Positions 1 through 7,228 of a stretch of DNA of 33,871 nucleotides are shown here, in pieces. The first letter of the stretch is position 1; the number at the start of each line of letters is the position of its first letter. The notes under the pieces are model-generated. The model made no database searches. It was not told where the DNA came from and was given only the letters and a program-made list of their open reading frames with translations. The DNA comes from Candidatus Bathyarchaeota archaeon. GTDB taxonomy: Archaea; Thermoproteota; Bathyarchaeia; TCS64. The stretch spans positions 1 through 33,871 of the forward strand of contig WJJC01000218.1 of assembly GCA_014729945.1 (NCBI GenBank), in the 5' to 3' direction. Both the position numbers and the translations under genes were made by a program.

Positions 1-1
1 A

Positions 2-325
2 AGAGTCTTAACCTTCCACGGCGGAAACTTCACCAAGGATTTCCACAAACATATCCGTAAACGACTGGAGATACCCGCCTGTCCACTTACAAGCCGAATA
101 GAGACAGTGAATGGCCCAAAAATGAATAACGCTGTAAGGATAAGGGCCTGTAGCAAACAGATAGTAAAGACAGTCAGGATACCCGGGTTCATGTATCAAC
201 CCAGTTGGCTTGTAAACGAGATGTCACGGAGAGGCTTCACAAAAAGCGAGACTGAGAATAGTATAGAGTTTCTCATAGAGAGAGGGATACTTAAGAACTC
301 GACCGAGGGAGTAACTCTTAGTTAG
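2..325 (+). CDS. 3' fragment of an unknown protein, possible winged-helix C-terminus (5' end outside window)
   Basis: The frame is open from the first bases of the window to a stop at 323-325, so this is the last ~107 codons of a longer gene. A GTG at 107 is in frame, but coding-like sequence continues upstream of it, so it is probably not the start. I do not recognise the family. The stretch RIRACSKQIVKTV is basic, and the last ~45 residues (from WLVNEMSRRGFTKSETENS to GILKNSTEG) have the pattern of a winged-helix domain: a helix, a turn, a recognition-like helix and a short wing. It is convergent with the DUF424 gene, with only 8 nt between stops. The function is unknown. Confidence 0.6.
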   Translation, partial: RVLTFHGGNFTKDFHKHIRKRLEIPACPLTSRIETVNGPKMNNAVRIRACSKQIVKTVRIPGFMYQPSWLVNEMSRRGFTKSETENSIEFLIERGILKNSTEGVTLS

Positions 326-333
326 AGACAGGA

Positions 334-633
334 TTAAAGCTTGACTATCTGTGCGTGGGGTATTTCTCCGAAGTAGATTACGGCGCGTTCATGGACCATT
401 CTGTATTTTATAGCGGCTTCAACTATTTTCTTCCCCACAATATTACATATGGTAGCTTGTTTCATGGCTGCTATAGCTTCATCTACTTCCCCCAATGTGC
501 CTTTATAGAATCCCTCATTAACCTTGAAAGGAACTCTTCCACCCTGTAGGGTCTTGCCTAGTATCTCTTCATCACATACGGCGACGACTCTGTCTTTTCC
601 CCTGGTAACTGTTTTTACGTATACTTTTGTCAA
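334..633 (-). CDS. DUF424 family protein
   Basis: A 99-residue archaeal protein matching the DUF424 pattern: a beta-rich start (VYVKTVTRGKDRVVAVCDEE), then ILGKTLQGG, a central helix carrying KQATICNIVGKKIVEAAI, and the typical end EIPHAQIVKL. The family is small, archaeal and of unknown function. The start is TTG at 633-631, one base after the aIF2 beta stop (TAG, 637-635), so the two genes are almost certainly one transcript and the small protein is probably translated by coupling. The pairing with an initiation factor suggests, but does not prove, a translation-linked role. Full length for the family. Confidence 0.85.
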   Translation of the reverse strand: MTKVYVKTVTRGKDRVVAVCDEEILGKTLQGGRVPFKVNEGFYKGTLGEVDEAIAAMKQATICNIVGKKIVEAAIKYRMVHERAVIYFGEIPHAQIVKL

Positions 634-634
634 A

Positions 635-1048
635 CTAGCTCTTTCCTATGCTACTCCTTGCTCCACAGGCGTCACATTGAAGGAATGATAGTCTTTTATC
701 TCTCACTATATTTGTGTCTGGTCGGCCACATACAGGGCATATCACATATTTGTTTGTGTAGATCTCGATGAGATTTCTTATGCTATCCTGTGTGAATTTT
801 CCCTGGAAGACTACTCTGGTACCATCATAGTTACCACGTGTAGCTGTCTCTTTCAGTAGGAATTTCAGTAGATGCTCGGGGTCTCGCTGTATTGTCTCGG
901 CTATCTCGTTAAAGTTCATTATTATGCTGCGGCGCCCCTGCTGTGTTACTCTTGCTCTTGGAACTTGGAACCTGTCCTGTTCCTCAAAGCTCTGTTCCGG
1001 TAATTCATCGTATGCGCGGTTAAGCATTGATTTGTAGTCTTTTTCCAT
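635..1048 (-). CDS. eif2b: Translation initiation factor aIF2, beta subunit
   Basis: The beta subunit of the heterotrimeric aIF2 that brings initiator Met-tRNA to the small ribosomal subunit. The 137-residue length is typical. It has a short N-terminal helix that in the family contacts the gamma subunit, a central alpha/beta domain (about residues 35-100, with FNEIAETIQRDPEHLLKFL and GNYDGTRVVFQGKF), and a C-terminal zinc ribbon with cysteines 104, 107, 125 and 128 (CPVC and CDAC). The start ATG at 1048 is preceded by GGTGA with good spacing. It is followed directly by the DUF424 gene. The gene symbol is used loosely for the archaeal beta subunit. Confidence 0.95.
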   Translation of the reverse strand: MEKDYKSMLNRAYDELPEQSFEEQDRFQVPRARVTQQGRRSIIMNFNEIAETIQRDPEHLLKFLLKETATRGNYDGTRVVFQGKFTQDSIRNLIEIYTNKYVICPVCGRPDTNIVRDKRLSFLQCDACGARSSIGKS

Positions 1049-1120
1049 ATTACTTCACCAATATTCCGTATTGCTGCTTTCTTACATCATCTTTGTTTTG
1101 CTGCTGAAAAAGGTTTAGGG

Positions 1121-1933
1121 TTAATTTCTTCGGATGGTGAGGTATATCATGATGGCGCCAAACGCACCTAGTACAAATCCAGTGGAGAGCATTATGTTTC
1201 CTATACCAGCGAAGAAAGGCATCTGTACCCCTATTTTAATATCTGCCGAGATAGCCGATGAGCCATCCGCGTTCATCATAACTAAATAATAGTTACCTGA
1301 CTCAGGGTCCCATGTGATGCTGTTTGTTCCCGATGATCTTCCCTGTACTATCCAGAAATTCTGTTCTGTCGGTGGTATAGTAGGTGGATCGCCCTGATGT
1401 AATATATACTGTGTCTCCGTGGAACCAGAGTCAAATCTTTCCCACCCTATATTCATCTCGGTGATCTCGTGATACTCCATAGACTCAATGTATTCGTAAG
1501 CGTCTTCTACTCTTGCTACCCCGATGAAGATATCTTTATCTGAGTTATTGTTCTCTGTTGTGAGTTTAAAACTCAGGAACCCCCCTCTTCTCTGGAGGAA
1601 TCTCCAAGCCACTGGGTCCATGTGGAAGTCTAGTTCATCAACGACTATGGCATAGCTGGATACCTTAACCTGTTTGGTGGCACTGGTTAGGTATCCCTCT
1701 TCATCTGTCATAAGTTCTTGAATGGATCTTATCGATGTACCTCCCATCACCAATCCAAAGGCTGCTATTAAGAGAACCACAGATAGGATAACCGCACCGA
1801 TATGAATGACACCCTCTGGTTCTTTCTGTTTAATATATACACTGGTCTGCAGTTGCTCTCCGCATTTTCTGCAAAAGATCGCCTCTTTTCTATTCTCTTC
1901 TCCACAATTTGTGCACTTGACCATATTTTTCAA
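1121..1933 (-). CDS. Zinc-ribbon membrane protein of unknown function
   Basis: A 270-residue protein that starts with a zinc ribbon (CTNCG at about residues 7-11 and CRKCG at about 21-25), followed by a transmembrane helix at about 42-65, a ~170-residue domain rich in beta-type and polar sequence, and a second transmembrane helix at about 240-265 that ends in a short basic tail (IRRN). The ribbon and tail would lie in the cytoplasm and the middle domain outside. Such zinc-ribbon plus membrane proteins are common in archaea, but their roles are not known. The start at 1933 is supported by a TATA-like box 24 nt upstream; a second ATG lies at 1924. It is divergent from radA copy 1. I do not recognise the outer domain. 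Confidence 0.7.
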   Translation of the reverse strand: MKNMVKCTNCGEENRKEAIFCRKCGEQLQTSVYIKQKEPEGVIHIGAVILSVVLLIAAFGLVMGGTSIRSIQELMTDEEGYLTSATKQVKVSSYAIVVDELDFHMDPVAWRFLQRRGGFLSFKLTTENNNSDKDIFIGVARVEDAYEYIESMEYHEITEMNIGWERFDSGSTETQYILHQGDPPTIPPTEQNFWIVQGRSSGTNSITWDPESGNYYLVMMNADGSSAISADIKIGVQMPFFAGIGNIMLSTGFVLGAFGAIMIYLTIRRN

Positions 1934-1952
1934 TAAAGTGAATAGTGATTCT

Positions 1953-1961
1953 GGTTTATAG
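1953..1961 (-). promoter_or_regulatory. TATA-like box for the zinc-ribbon membrane protein
   Basis: On the minus strand the sequence TATAAACC lies about 24 nt before the ATG at 1933. There is no Shine-Dalgarno, which fits a leaderless transcript and favours the first ATG over the one at 1924. Confidence 0.45.
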
Positions 1962-2029
1962 ATGTACAGGGAAAATGGATAAAATATCCACTTTCACTCA
2001 ACCCACCGCTTACAAAGCCTACCTGAGTA

Positions 2030-2037
2030 TTAAAAGG
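2030..2037 (+). promoter_or_regulatory. TATA-like box for radA copy 1
   Basis: TTAAAAGG is centred about 28 nt before the radA ATG at 2062. No Shine-Dalgarno is visible between the two, so the transcript is probably leaderless. The assignment rests on spacing and base composition only. Confidence 0.4.
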
Positions 2038-2061
2038 CGTTAACACCTGTCTACACCCAAG

Positions 2062-3036
2062 ATGAGTGAAGTAGAGCCCGGAGACCTTAAAGGCGTAGCA
2101 AGTACAACACTGAACAAACTCAAACGAGTAGGGCTGGTCACCCTAGAGTCCATCGCAGTTACTCCCCCAAGAGAAATTGTAGACTTAACCGGAATGGGCT
2201 CAAACACGGCCATAAAGGTAAACCGACTCGCTAGGGAAAAAGTGGATCAAGGGTTCACACCCGCAGACCAGATACTGGAGGAGCGTAGTCATAAGAGAAG
2301 ATGTAGAACCGGTGCATCAGTGCTCAACCATATTCTAGGTGGCGGGGTAGAGACCGGGGTGATCACTGAACTCATCGGAGAATATGGATCTGGCAAGACC
2401 CAGATCTGTTATAATCTAAGTGTTCTAGCTGCATTACCAGAGGAACGGGGTGGTCTAGGTGGTAAAGTATGTGTAATCGATACAGAGGGGACCTTCCTCC
2501 CTGAACGTATCAAGCAAATCGCTGAAAACAGGGCTATTGACCCTGAGGAAGCGTTAAACAATGTATTGATAGCCCGAGCATATAACAGCAGTCACCAAAT
2601 TAATCTAATACAGCAACTACCCCAAGTTGTCCAGGATCACGACATCAAGATGGTTATCGTGGACAGCATGATCAGTCACTTTAGAGGAGAATACATCGGA
2701 AGAGGCAACCTCGCAGAGAGACAGCAGAAAATAAGCGCAGCCCTAGGTAACCTACTGAGAGTTGGAGAGGCATTCAACTTGGCAGTGGTATTAACAAATC
2801 AGGTGCAGGCTACTCCCTCAGTGATGTTTGGAGACCCCAATAAGCCCACAGGCGGACACGTAATGGCCCACGCCTGTAACCACAGAGTATACATCAGGAA
2901 AGGCCGTAAAAATACTAGACTTATACAGGTTATTGACAGCCCATACCTACCAGAGGAAAAGGTAAGGATAGCCATAACAGAGGCAGGCGTAACAGACTCT
3001 GATGGTAGCTTCCCCGATTACCCTCCGGCCGAGTAA
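2062..3036 (+). CDS. radA: DNA repair and recombination protein RadA (copy 1)
   Basis: The archaeal RecA/Rad51-family recombinase, which forms ATP-dependent filaments on single-stranded DNA and carries out strand exchange. The 324 residues show an N-terminal helix-hairpin-helix region (about 5-58), the polymerisation motif FTPA (65-68, family pattern FxxA), Walker A GEYGSGKT (106-113), Walker B ending at Asp201 (VIVD), the conserved FRGEYIGRGNLAERQQK, and the L2-region motif TNQVQA followed by GDPNKP and GGHVMAHA. Every motif needed for activity is present. A second, closely similar RadA (about 70% identical by eye) is encoded at 22208-23245. The C-terminus is short, ending PDYPPAE, without the acidic tail of the second copy. 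It stands alone between divergent and unrelated genes. Confidence 0.93.
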   Translation: MSEVEPGDLKGVASTTLNKLKRVGLVTLESIAVTPPREIVDLTGMGSNTAIKVNRLAREKVDQGFTPADQILEERSHKRRCRTGASVLNHILGGGVETGVITELIGEYGSGKTQICYNLSVLAALPEERGGLGGKVCVIDTEGTFLPERIKQIAENRAIDPEEALNNVLIARAYNSSHQINLIQQLPQVVQDHDIKMVIVDSMISHFRGEYIGRGNLAERQQKISAALGNLLRVGEAFNLAVVLTNQVQATPSVMFGDPNKPTGGHVMAHACNHRVYIRKGRKNTRLIQVIDSPYLPEEKVRIAITEAGVTDSDGSFPDYPPAE

Positions 3037-3052
3037 AGTGAAGACTAAACAC

Positions 3053-3057
3053 TTTTT
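3053..3057 (+). terminator. Weak poly-T terminator after radA copy 1
   Basis: A run of five T lies 17 nt after the radA stop codon. Archaeal intrinsic termination needs a T-rich tract and often no hairpin, so this is a plausible but weak signal. Confidence 0.3.
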
Positions 3058-3108
3058 CTATGAAATATCCTAAAAGCAGGGATACCTATATTTCACTGAT
3101 TACGTTTG

Positions 3109-4110
3109 ATGAACAAATTTCTCCCAGAAGGAAGAAGTCTAGAACAGTCAGAAGAGTTGCTGAAAGGCGCTATTGATATTCACGTTCACGCAGGGCCCCA
3201 TATATTCAGCAGCCCACGTAGAGTTGATCCTTTCCTAGCAGCAATACAGGCTAGGGATGCAGGGATGCAGAGTATAGTCTACATGGATGTCTTCGAGATG
3301 AGTAATGGTACCGCATGGCTCGTTAACCGGGCTATACCGGATTTTAAGGTGTACGGTGGATTAATCCTGAATACTGTTTACGGTGGTATGAATCCCCGAG
3401 CTGTAAAGACCGCGATACATTACGGTGATGGAGCCAAGTACGTCAGCTTCGGGGCCCATAGTACATACTATCAAGCAGCCAGGGAAGGGAGAGTAGTTGA
3501 CGGAGAGTTTAAGCCATTGAGCGAGCTCTACCCTGAGTTTAAGAAAGAGCTGGATATGTGCATCAAAATACCCGTTGATGAGGAACCTCGTGAAGATCTA
3601 GATGAGATATTGAGACTCATAGCTGATAATTCTCATATCTACCTGGTGACTGGGCATACAAGTGTGGATGAGGGAATCAGGCTAGTTGAGCTAGCTAATG
3701 AATATGGCATAGAGAAGACTATCGTATCCAGCGCAGTAGTGAAGGAGTCAACAATGGATCAACTACAGTACATGGCTAAAAAGGGAGCCTTCATAGAATA
3801 TACTTTAGCAGCATATACACATACCACCACAATCCCAAAGACCCATTACTATGTTGAACGAGAATACGCCAGCATAGATGAAGGGATGAGTGGAGAAGTA
3901 TCAGGTGGTATAAAACACGTGGCAGAGCAGATAACTGAACTAGGCTCCGAGAACTGTATTATATGCACAGATTTCGGTGTCTACACACTGCCCACACCAG
4001 TAGAGGGTTTGAGAGAGTTCATAGCCTGTCTACTCGACCTAGGTATATCCCCAGAGGACATCACGGAGATGGTAAAATCCAATCCTGAACAATTACTTGG
4101 AATAGCCTAA
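3109..4110 (+). CDS. DUF6282 family protein, amidohydrolase-like metal-dependent hydrolase
   Basis: A 333-residue protein of the DUF6282 group, which is related to the amidohydrolase/TatD-type metal hydrolases. The N-terminus has DIHVHAGPH, with the HxH metal-binding pair at residues 25 and 27. Further family-like landmarks are LVTGHTS (with a histidine), TIVSSAV and the late CTDFGVY with an Asp where the superfamily has its catalytic metal ligand. No signal peptide, so cytoplasmic. The substrate is unknown. I chose ATG 3109; a TTG directly before it is also in frame. Neighbours do not form an operon with it, although many enzymes nearby act on peptides or amino acids. Confidence 0.78.
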   Translation: MNKFLPEGRSLEQSEELLKGAIDIHVHAGPHIFSSPRRVDPFLAAIQARDAGMQSIVYMDVFEMSNGTAWLVNRAIPDFKVYGGLILNTVYGGMNPRAVKTAIHYGDGAKYVSFGAHSTYYQAAREGRVVDGEFKPLSELYPEFKKELDMCIKIPVDEEPREDLDEILRLIADNSHIYLVTGHTSVDEGIRLVELANEYGIEKTIVSSAVVKESTMDQLQYMAKKGAFIEYTLAAYTHTTTIPKTHYYVEREYASIDEGMSGEVSGGIKHVAEQITELGSENCIICTDFGVYTLPTPVEGLREFIACLLDLGISPEDITEMVKSNPEQLLGIA

Positions 4111-4164
4111 ACCACCTTTTAATTCAAAAACATTAAACCCGGTAAGTGTACATGATGGAATGTT

Positions 4165-4776
4165 ATGTCTGATCCTTTCGAATGTGAATTATTGGACTGG
4201 GAATTATTCGATAGACTTGCTAAGACCTTGGCCAATAGTATCATTAATGATGGATACAAGCCTGACTTCATGGTGGGGCTAGCTAGGGGTGGCTGGGTCC
4301 TCAGCAGGGTTCTATGTGATTACCTCGGGGTCAAGGATCTAGTATCCTTGAAGGTGGAGCATTGGGGGGTCACAGCTACTCCTGATGGTAAGGCTCAGAT
4401 CAAGTACCCGTTTGATATTGATCTCACTGGGAGGGACGTATTAGTAGTAGATGATATAACTGACACAGGTGAGAGTATGATGATAGCTGTAAAATACGTC
4501 CAGTCAAAGAACCCTGACCAAATCAAGACGGCAGCACTCAGGCATATAAAGGAAAGCAAGTTTACTCCCGACTATTATGGTGACGTTATTGACTGGAGAT
4601 GGGTGGTCTTTCCATGGAACTATGTAGAGGACATGTGCAATATCATACCAAAAGTCTCCGAGAACACAAACTCTCTTGATGATATAAAACAACGCCTCAA
4701 GAATGATTACAACCTAGACCTATCACTAGATCAGATAAAGGAAATCCAGGGCGAGTTAGACCGACGCAGGAAATAG
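4165..4776 (+). CDS. Purine-type phosphoribosyltransferase
   Basis: A 203-residue type I phosphoribosyltransferase. The PRPP-binding motif DVLVVDDITDTGESM spans residues 91-105, and the N-terminal part has VGLARGGW, typical of xanthine/hypoxanthine-guanine PRTases. The family transfers a ribose-phosphate from PRPP to a nucleobase in salvage; some members are regulatory. The hood region (VEHWGVTATPDGKAQIKYPF) does not let me name the base. The C-terminal ~50 residues (from ENTNSLDDIKQRLKND) form a charged helical tail beyond the catalytic core. It is followed after 6 nt by a small unknown gene, which is likely cotranscribed. ATG 4165 has a possible TATA-like CATTAAACC about 29 nt upstream. Confidence 0.82.
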   Translation: MSDPFECELLDWELFDRLAKTLANSIINDGYKPDFMVGLARGGWVLSRVLCDYLGVKDLVSLKVEHWGVTATPDGKAQIKYPFDIDLTGRDVLVVDDITDTGESMMIAVKYVQSKNPDQIKTAALRHIKESKFTPDYYGDVIDWRWVVFPWNYVEDMCNIIPKVSENTNSLDDIKQRLKNDYNLDLSLDQIKEIQGELDRRRK

Positions 4777-4782
4777 TGTGAA

Positions 4783-5082
4783 TTGGAGTCTCCCCCGGAA
4801 AAGTCATTGAACGAACTGCTAGAAGAACGCAGAAAGGAACTTTATCGTTTGATGGCTGGGGGACTCAGGCATCTAGGAGTAGATAGTTATGACTTGTCTG
4901 TGGATAGACGTAAGAGAATTGATGTCTTTGACCCCGAAACAGCTGTCTTTCTCGTGAAAACCGATACAGAACCGGTTTTAACTAAATCTGATATCTCATT
5001 TATAGTCAGAAACCTTGAGAATAAGCACTATAATGTGAAACATATCGTGCAGAGAGACGGGCGCCTACTTTTATTTATCTAA
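4783..5082 (+). CDS. Small conserved-looking protein of unknown function
   Basis: A 99-residue protein starting at TTG 4783, only 6 nt after the phosphoribosyltransferase stop, so probably in its operon. It begins with a charged helix (residues 6-27, LNELLEERRKELYRLMAGGL), followed by an alternating beta-type pattern (DSYDLSVDRRKRIDVFDPE, AVFLVKTDTEP) and an end rich in beta strand (HIVQRDGRLLLFI). No cysteines, membrane segments or signal peptide. I do not recognise the family. A role linked to the PRTase is only a guess from position. Confidence 0.6.
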   Translation: MESPPEKSLNELLEERRKELYRLMAGGLRHLGVDSYDLSVDRRKRIDVFDPETAVFLVKTDTEPVLTKSDISFIVRNLENKHYNVKHIVQRDGRLLLFI

Positions 5083-5103
5083 GGTATTTTATCATTCTAA
5101 TAG

Positions 5104-6756
5104 GTGTACATGTTGGTCAGGATCTACTGGGATAAGGCAGTACCCGAGGGTTGGAATGGCGAATGGAACGAGGAGTACTTGACGGTGCCGGAGAAAACAG
5201 ATTATACAAGAACTTCAACTCATATGCAGTTACTGGAGTATATATCCAAGCTAGCATGGAACACTGAGTACATGCATATAGAGCAATTATTCATAAGTGA
5301 TCTCCGGAGAGTAGCCCCCTTGGTAATACTAAGTAATCCAAGGGTAAAGACACCGGAAGAATCCAGAGAGACAGGTAAAACCGTAGTCTACATCCAGGGT
5401 AATATCCATCCCTCCGAGGCCGAGGGAAAAGAATCAGTTTTAATGATCATGAGAGAGATCGCCCTTGGAAAGCACCGTGATCTACTAGATAAACTCATCA
5501 TCCTCCTCGCACCGGATTTCAACCCAGATGGCAACGAGGCATGGGAGGTAAAGAATAGTAGTGCTTTCAGTGGAACTCCTCACATTCAGAGCCTGAGACA
5601 CAATGCCATGGATGCAGATGTTAACAGAGACGCCATCAAGATAGAGACCCTGAACATGAAGGGGTTATATGATAATGTACTCAATCGATGGGATCCCGAG
5701 GTATTTTTAGATCTGCACAGCATGGGTCGAGTCCAGCACGGGTATAGTATTCTCTATGCTCCCAGCTACACACCAACAGCTCACCCTGAACCAAGAGAGT
5801 ATACACAATACAAGATGTTACCCATGATACGAGAGATGGCTAAGGAAGATTATGGGTGTATGTTCTTCACTCATGCAGATTATGACTGGGATGAATGGCC
5901 ACCCAAAGTATGGGACCCGGTGGAGGGCGGATACAGTGTTGAGGCCAAGTTCATAGTGAACGCCATTGGCCTTAGGAACCGTATGAGCATACTAACCGAG
6001 ACACCGGGTCACGTAGGCTTTGAGAAGAGAATATATGCATCATATGTCTTCACTCGCTGTCTTTTAGACTATGTTTACAATCACGGGAATGAGATCCAGG
6101 AAACATGTCGTAAAGCAGATCAGGATACCGTAAATATTGTTCTGGAAAAGGCTTCGAGCGGCGAATTAAGTAACTGGGTTGAGGGGGAGTATACTGAGCA
6201 GGATGAGGCCTGTAATCTTTATGCTTATCCGGGTAGAAAAGAGGAGTTCATTCCAGGCACTAGTATCGTAAGTCACTGGATTGGTGAAGGTCAACCACAC
6301 CTGGTTAAGGATGTAGTGGATCTTACCAAACCCACAGGTAAAAAATCCAGTATAGTACCGAGAGGATATGTATTCTACGAGGAACTTGAAACAGTGGCTG
6401 AGAAACTACAGATACATGGGGTCAAGATAGAACAGTTACAGACCCCTGTATCAATAGAAGGTTATGAGTATATCATTGATGAGTTCAAAGAGGTTCAGAA
6501 AGGCTGGATCAGGCAATACGCGATGACCGAGCTAACTGGTGGCTGGTTCAAGACAAAGAAGACATATCCCGCCGGCAGCTACCATGTTGATATGGCTCAG
6601 CCCTTGGCAAACGTTGTCTTCTACTGCCTTGAACCAGAGGTTGGTGATGGTTTGGCTGGTTGGAATTATTTCAATACCTACCTGAAGAGCAGAGGGGCTG
6701 AGTCTAATAGCGTAGTTTTCCCTGTGTTCAAGTATCTTATATTATTGGAGAATTAG
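5104..6756 (+). CDS. M14 family zinc carboxypeptidase
   Basis: A 550-residue metallopeptidase of the M14 (carboxypeptidase A) superfamily. Zinc ligands are visible as HPSE (His102, Glu105) and DLHS (His205). The substrate-binding region has DVNRDA, matching the DxNRDF-like family motif, and the catalytic glutamate is probably Glu299 in TETPG. The catalytic domain covers about residues 60-330; the ~200-residue C-terminal part is beta-rich and probably an accessory domain. There is no signal peptide, so it should act on intracellular peptides. The start is GTG 5104 or ATG 5110 (third codon). It stands alone, followed by a non-coding stretch and a separate promoter. Confidence 0.85.
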   Translation: MYMLVRIYWDKAVPEGWNGEWNEEYLTVPEKTDYTRTSTHMQLLEYISKLAWNTEYMHIEQLFISDLRRVAPLVILSNPRVKTPEESRETGKTVVYIQGNIHPSEAEGKESVLMIMREIALGKHRDLLDKLIILLAPDFNPDGNEAWEVKNSSAFSGTPHIQSLRHNAMDADVNRDAIKIETLNMKGLYDNVLNRWDPEVFLDLHSMGRVQHGYSILYAPSYTPTAHPEPREYTQYKMLPMIREMAKEDYGCMFFTHADYDWDEWPPKVWDPVEGGYSVEAKFIVNAIGLRNRMSILTETPGHVGFEKRIYASYVFTRCLLDYVYNHGNEIQETCRKADQDTVNIVLEKASSGELSNWVEGEYTEQDEACNLYAYPGRKEEFIPGTSIVSHWIGEGQPHLVKDVVDLTKPTGKKSSIVPRGYVFYEELETVAEKLQIHGVKIEQLQTPVSIEGYEYIIDEFKEVQKGWIRQYAMTELTGGWFKTKKTYPAGSYHVDMAQPLANVVFYCLEPEVGDGLAGWNYFNTYLKSRGAESNSVVFPVFKYLILLEN

Positions 6757-6795
6757 GTAGCTCGGTCTAAGTGGAGAAAGGAGACACGAACTACC
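6756..6795 (+). other. Imperfect inverted repeat after the M14 gene
   Basis: GGTAGCTCG (6756-6764) and CGAACTACC (6787-6795) form a 9-bp inverted repeat with one mismatch, starting at the last base of the stop codon. It would form a hairpin in the 3' end of the carboxypeptidase transcript; a run of five T follows later at 6841-6845. A role in RNA stability or termination is possible. Confidence 0.3.
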
Positions 6796-6873
6796 CGCAT
6801 ATGGGCATTATTCATTATATAAAAATGATTGGAATAGTTATTTTTACGTATAAATGAACGTTAATCGTAAAAT

Positions 6874-6880
6874 GTATAAT
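6874..6880 (+). promoter_or_regulatory. TATA box for the DUF1844 gene
   Basis: GTATAAT is centred about 27 nt before the ATG at 6904, with no Shine-Dalgarno in between. This is a good leaderless promoter match and probably also serves the downstream sensor kinase. Confidence 0.5.
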
Positions 6881-6903
6881 ATTCTTGATGATTTAAAATA
6901 AAT

Positions 6904-7185
6904 ATGTCAGATGAGTTCCAGCAAATAGACTTGCTTGATCTGGAGATAGAGGAGATATTCAGATTTTTCATAGGGTTGACCAGTAACAAGGCATTACAGT
7001 ACCTCGGAATATCTCTAAAAGAGGGGGAGACCGTGGAGAAAGATCTGGTTCGATCTCGACTAGCCATTGATATCACAGATTATCTAGTAAAGAAAATGGA
7101 TCCATACCTGGAAGATGAGGAGGAAACACATTTAAAACAAATGGTAAGTAACCTGCAGTTTACTTATTTCAGGGAATCGAACTAA
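6904..7185 (+). CDS. DUF1844 domain protein
   Basis: A 93-residue, acidic, helical protein matching the DUF1844 pattern: a helix FRFFIGLTSNKALQYLGI near the N-terminus, then LVRSRLAIDITDYLVKKM, and the ending LKQMVSNLQFTYFRES, where bacterial members have a similar LxxLRxxY. The function of the family is unknown, and I know it mainly from bacteria. It lies 43 nt before a sensor-kinase-like gene on the same strand, and no other promoter is obvious between them, so they may be cotranscribed. Confidence 0.72.
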   Translation: MSDEFQQIDLLDLEIEEIFRFFIGLTSNKALQYLGISLKEGETVEKDLVRSRLAIDITDYLVKKMDPYLEDEEETHLKQMVSNLQFTYFRESN

Positions 7186-7228
7186 AGCTTAAGAGCCATC
7201 ACACTGCTTCTCTTCTATGTGACCCCTT

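Noticed and set aside
8..199. Minus-strand ORF at the left edge
   Set aside because: It is opposite a frame that is open from the window edge to a stop next to the DUF424 gene; its Cys/Tyr-rich translation resembles no family.
4504..4692. Minus-strand ORF inside the phosphoribosyltransferase
   Set aside because: The plus strand carries the full PRPP-binding protein; no motif on the minus strand.
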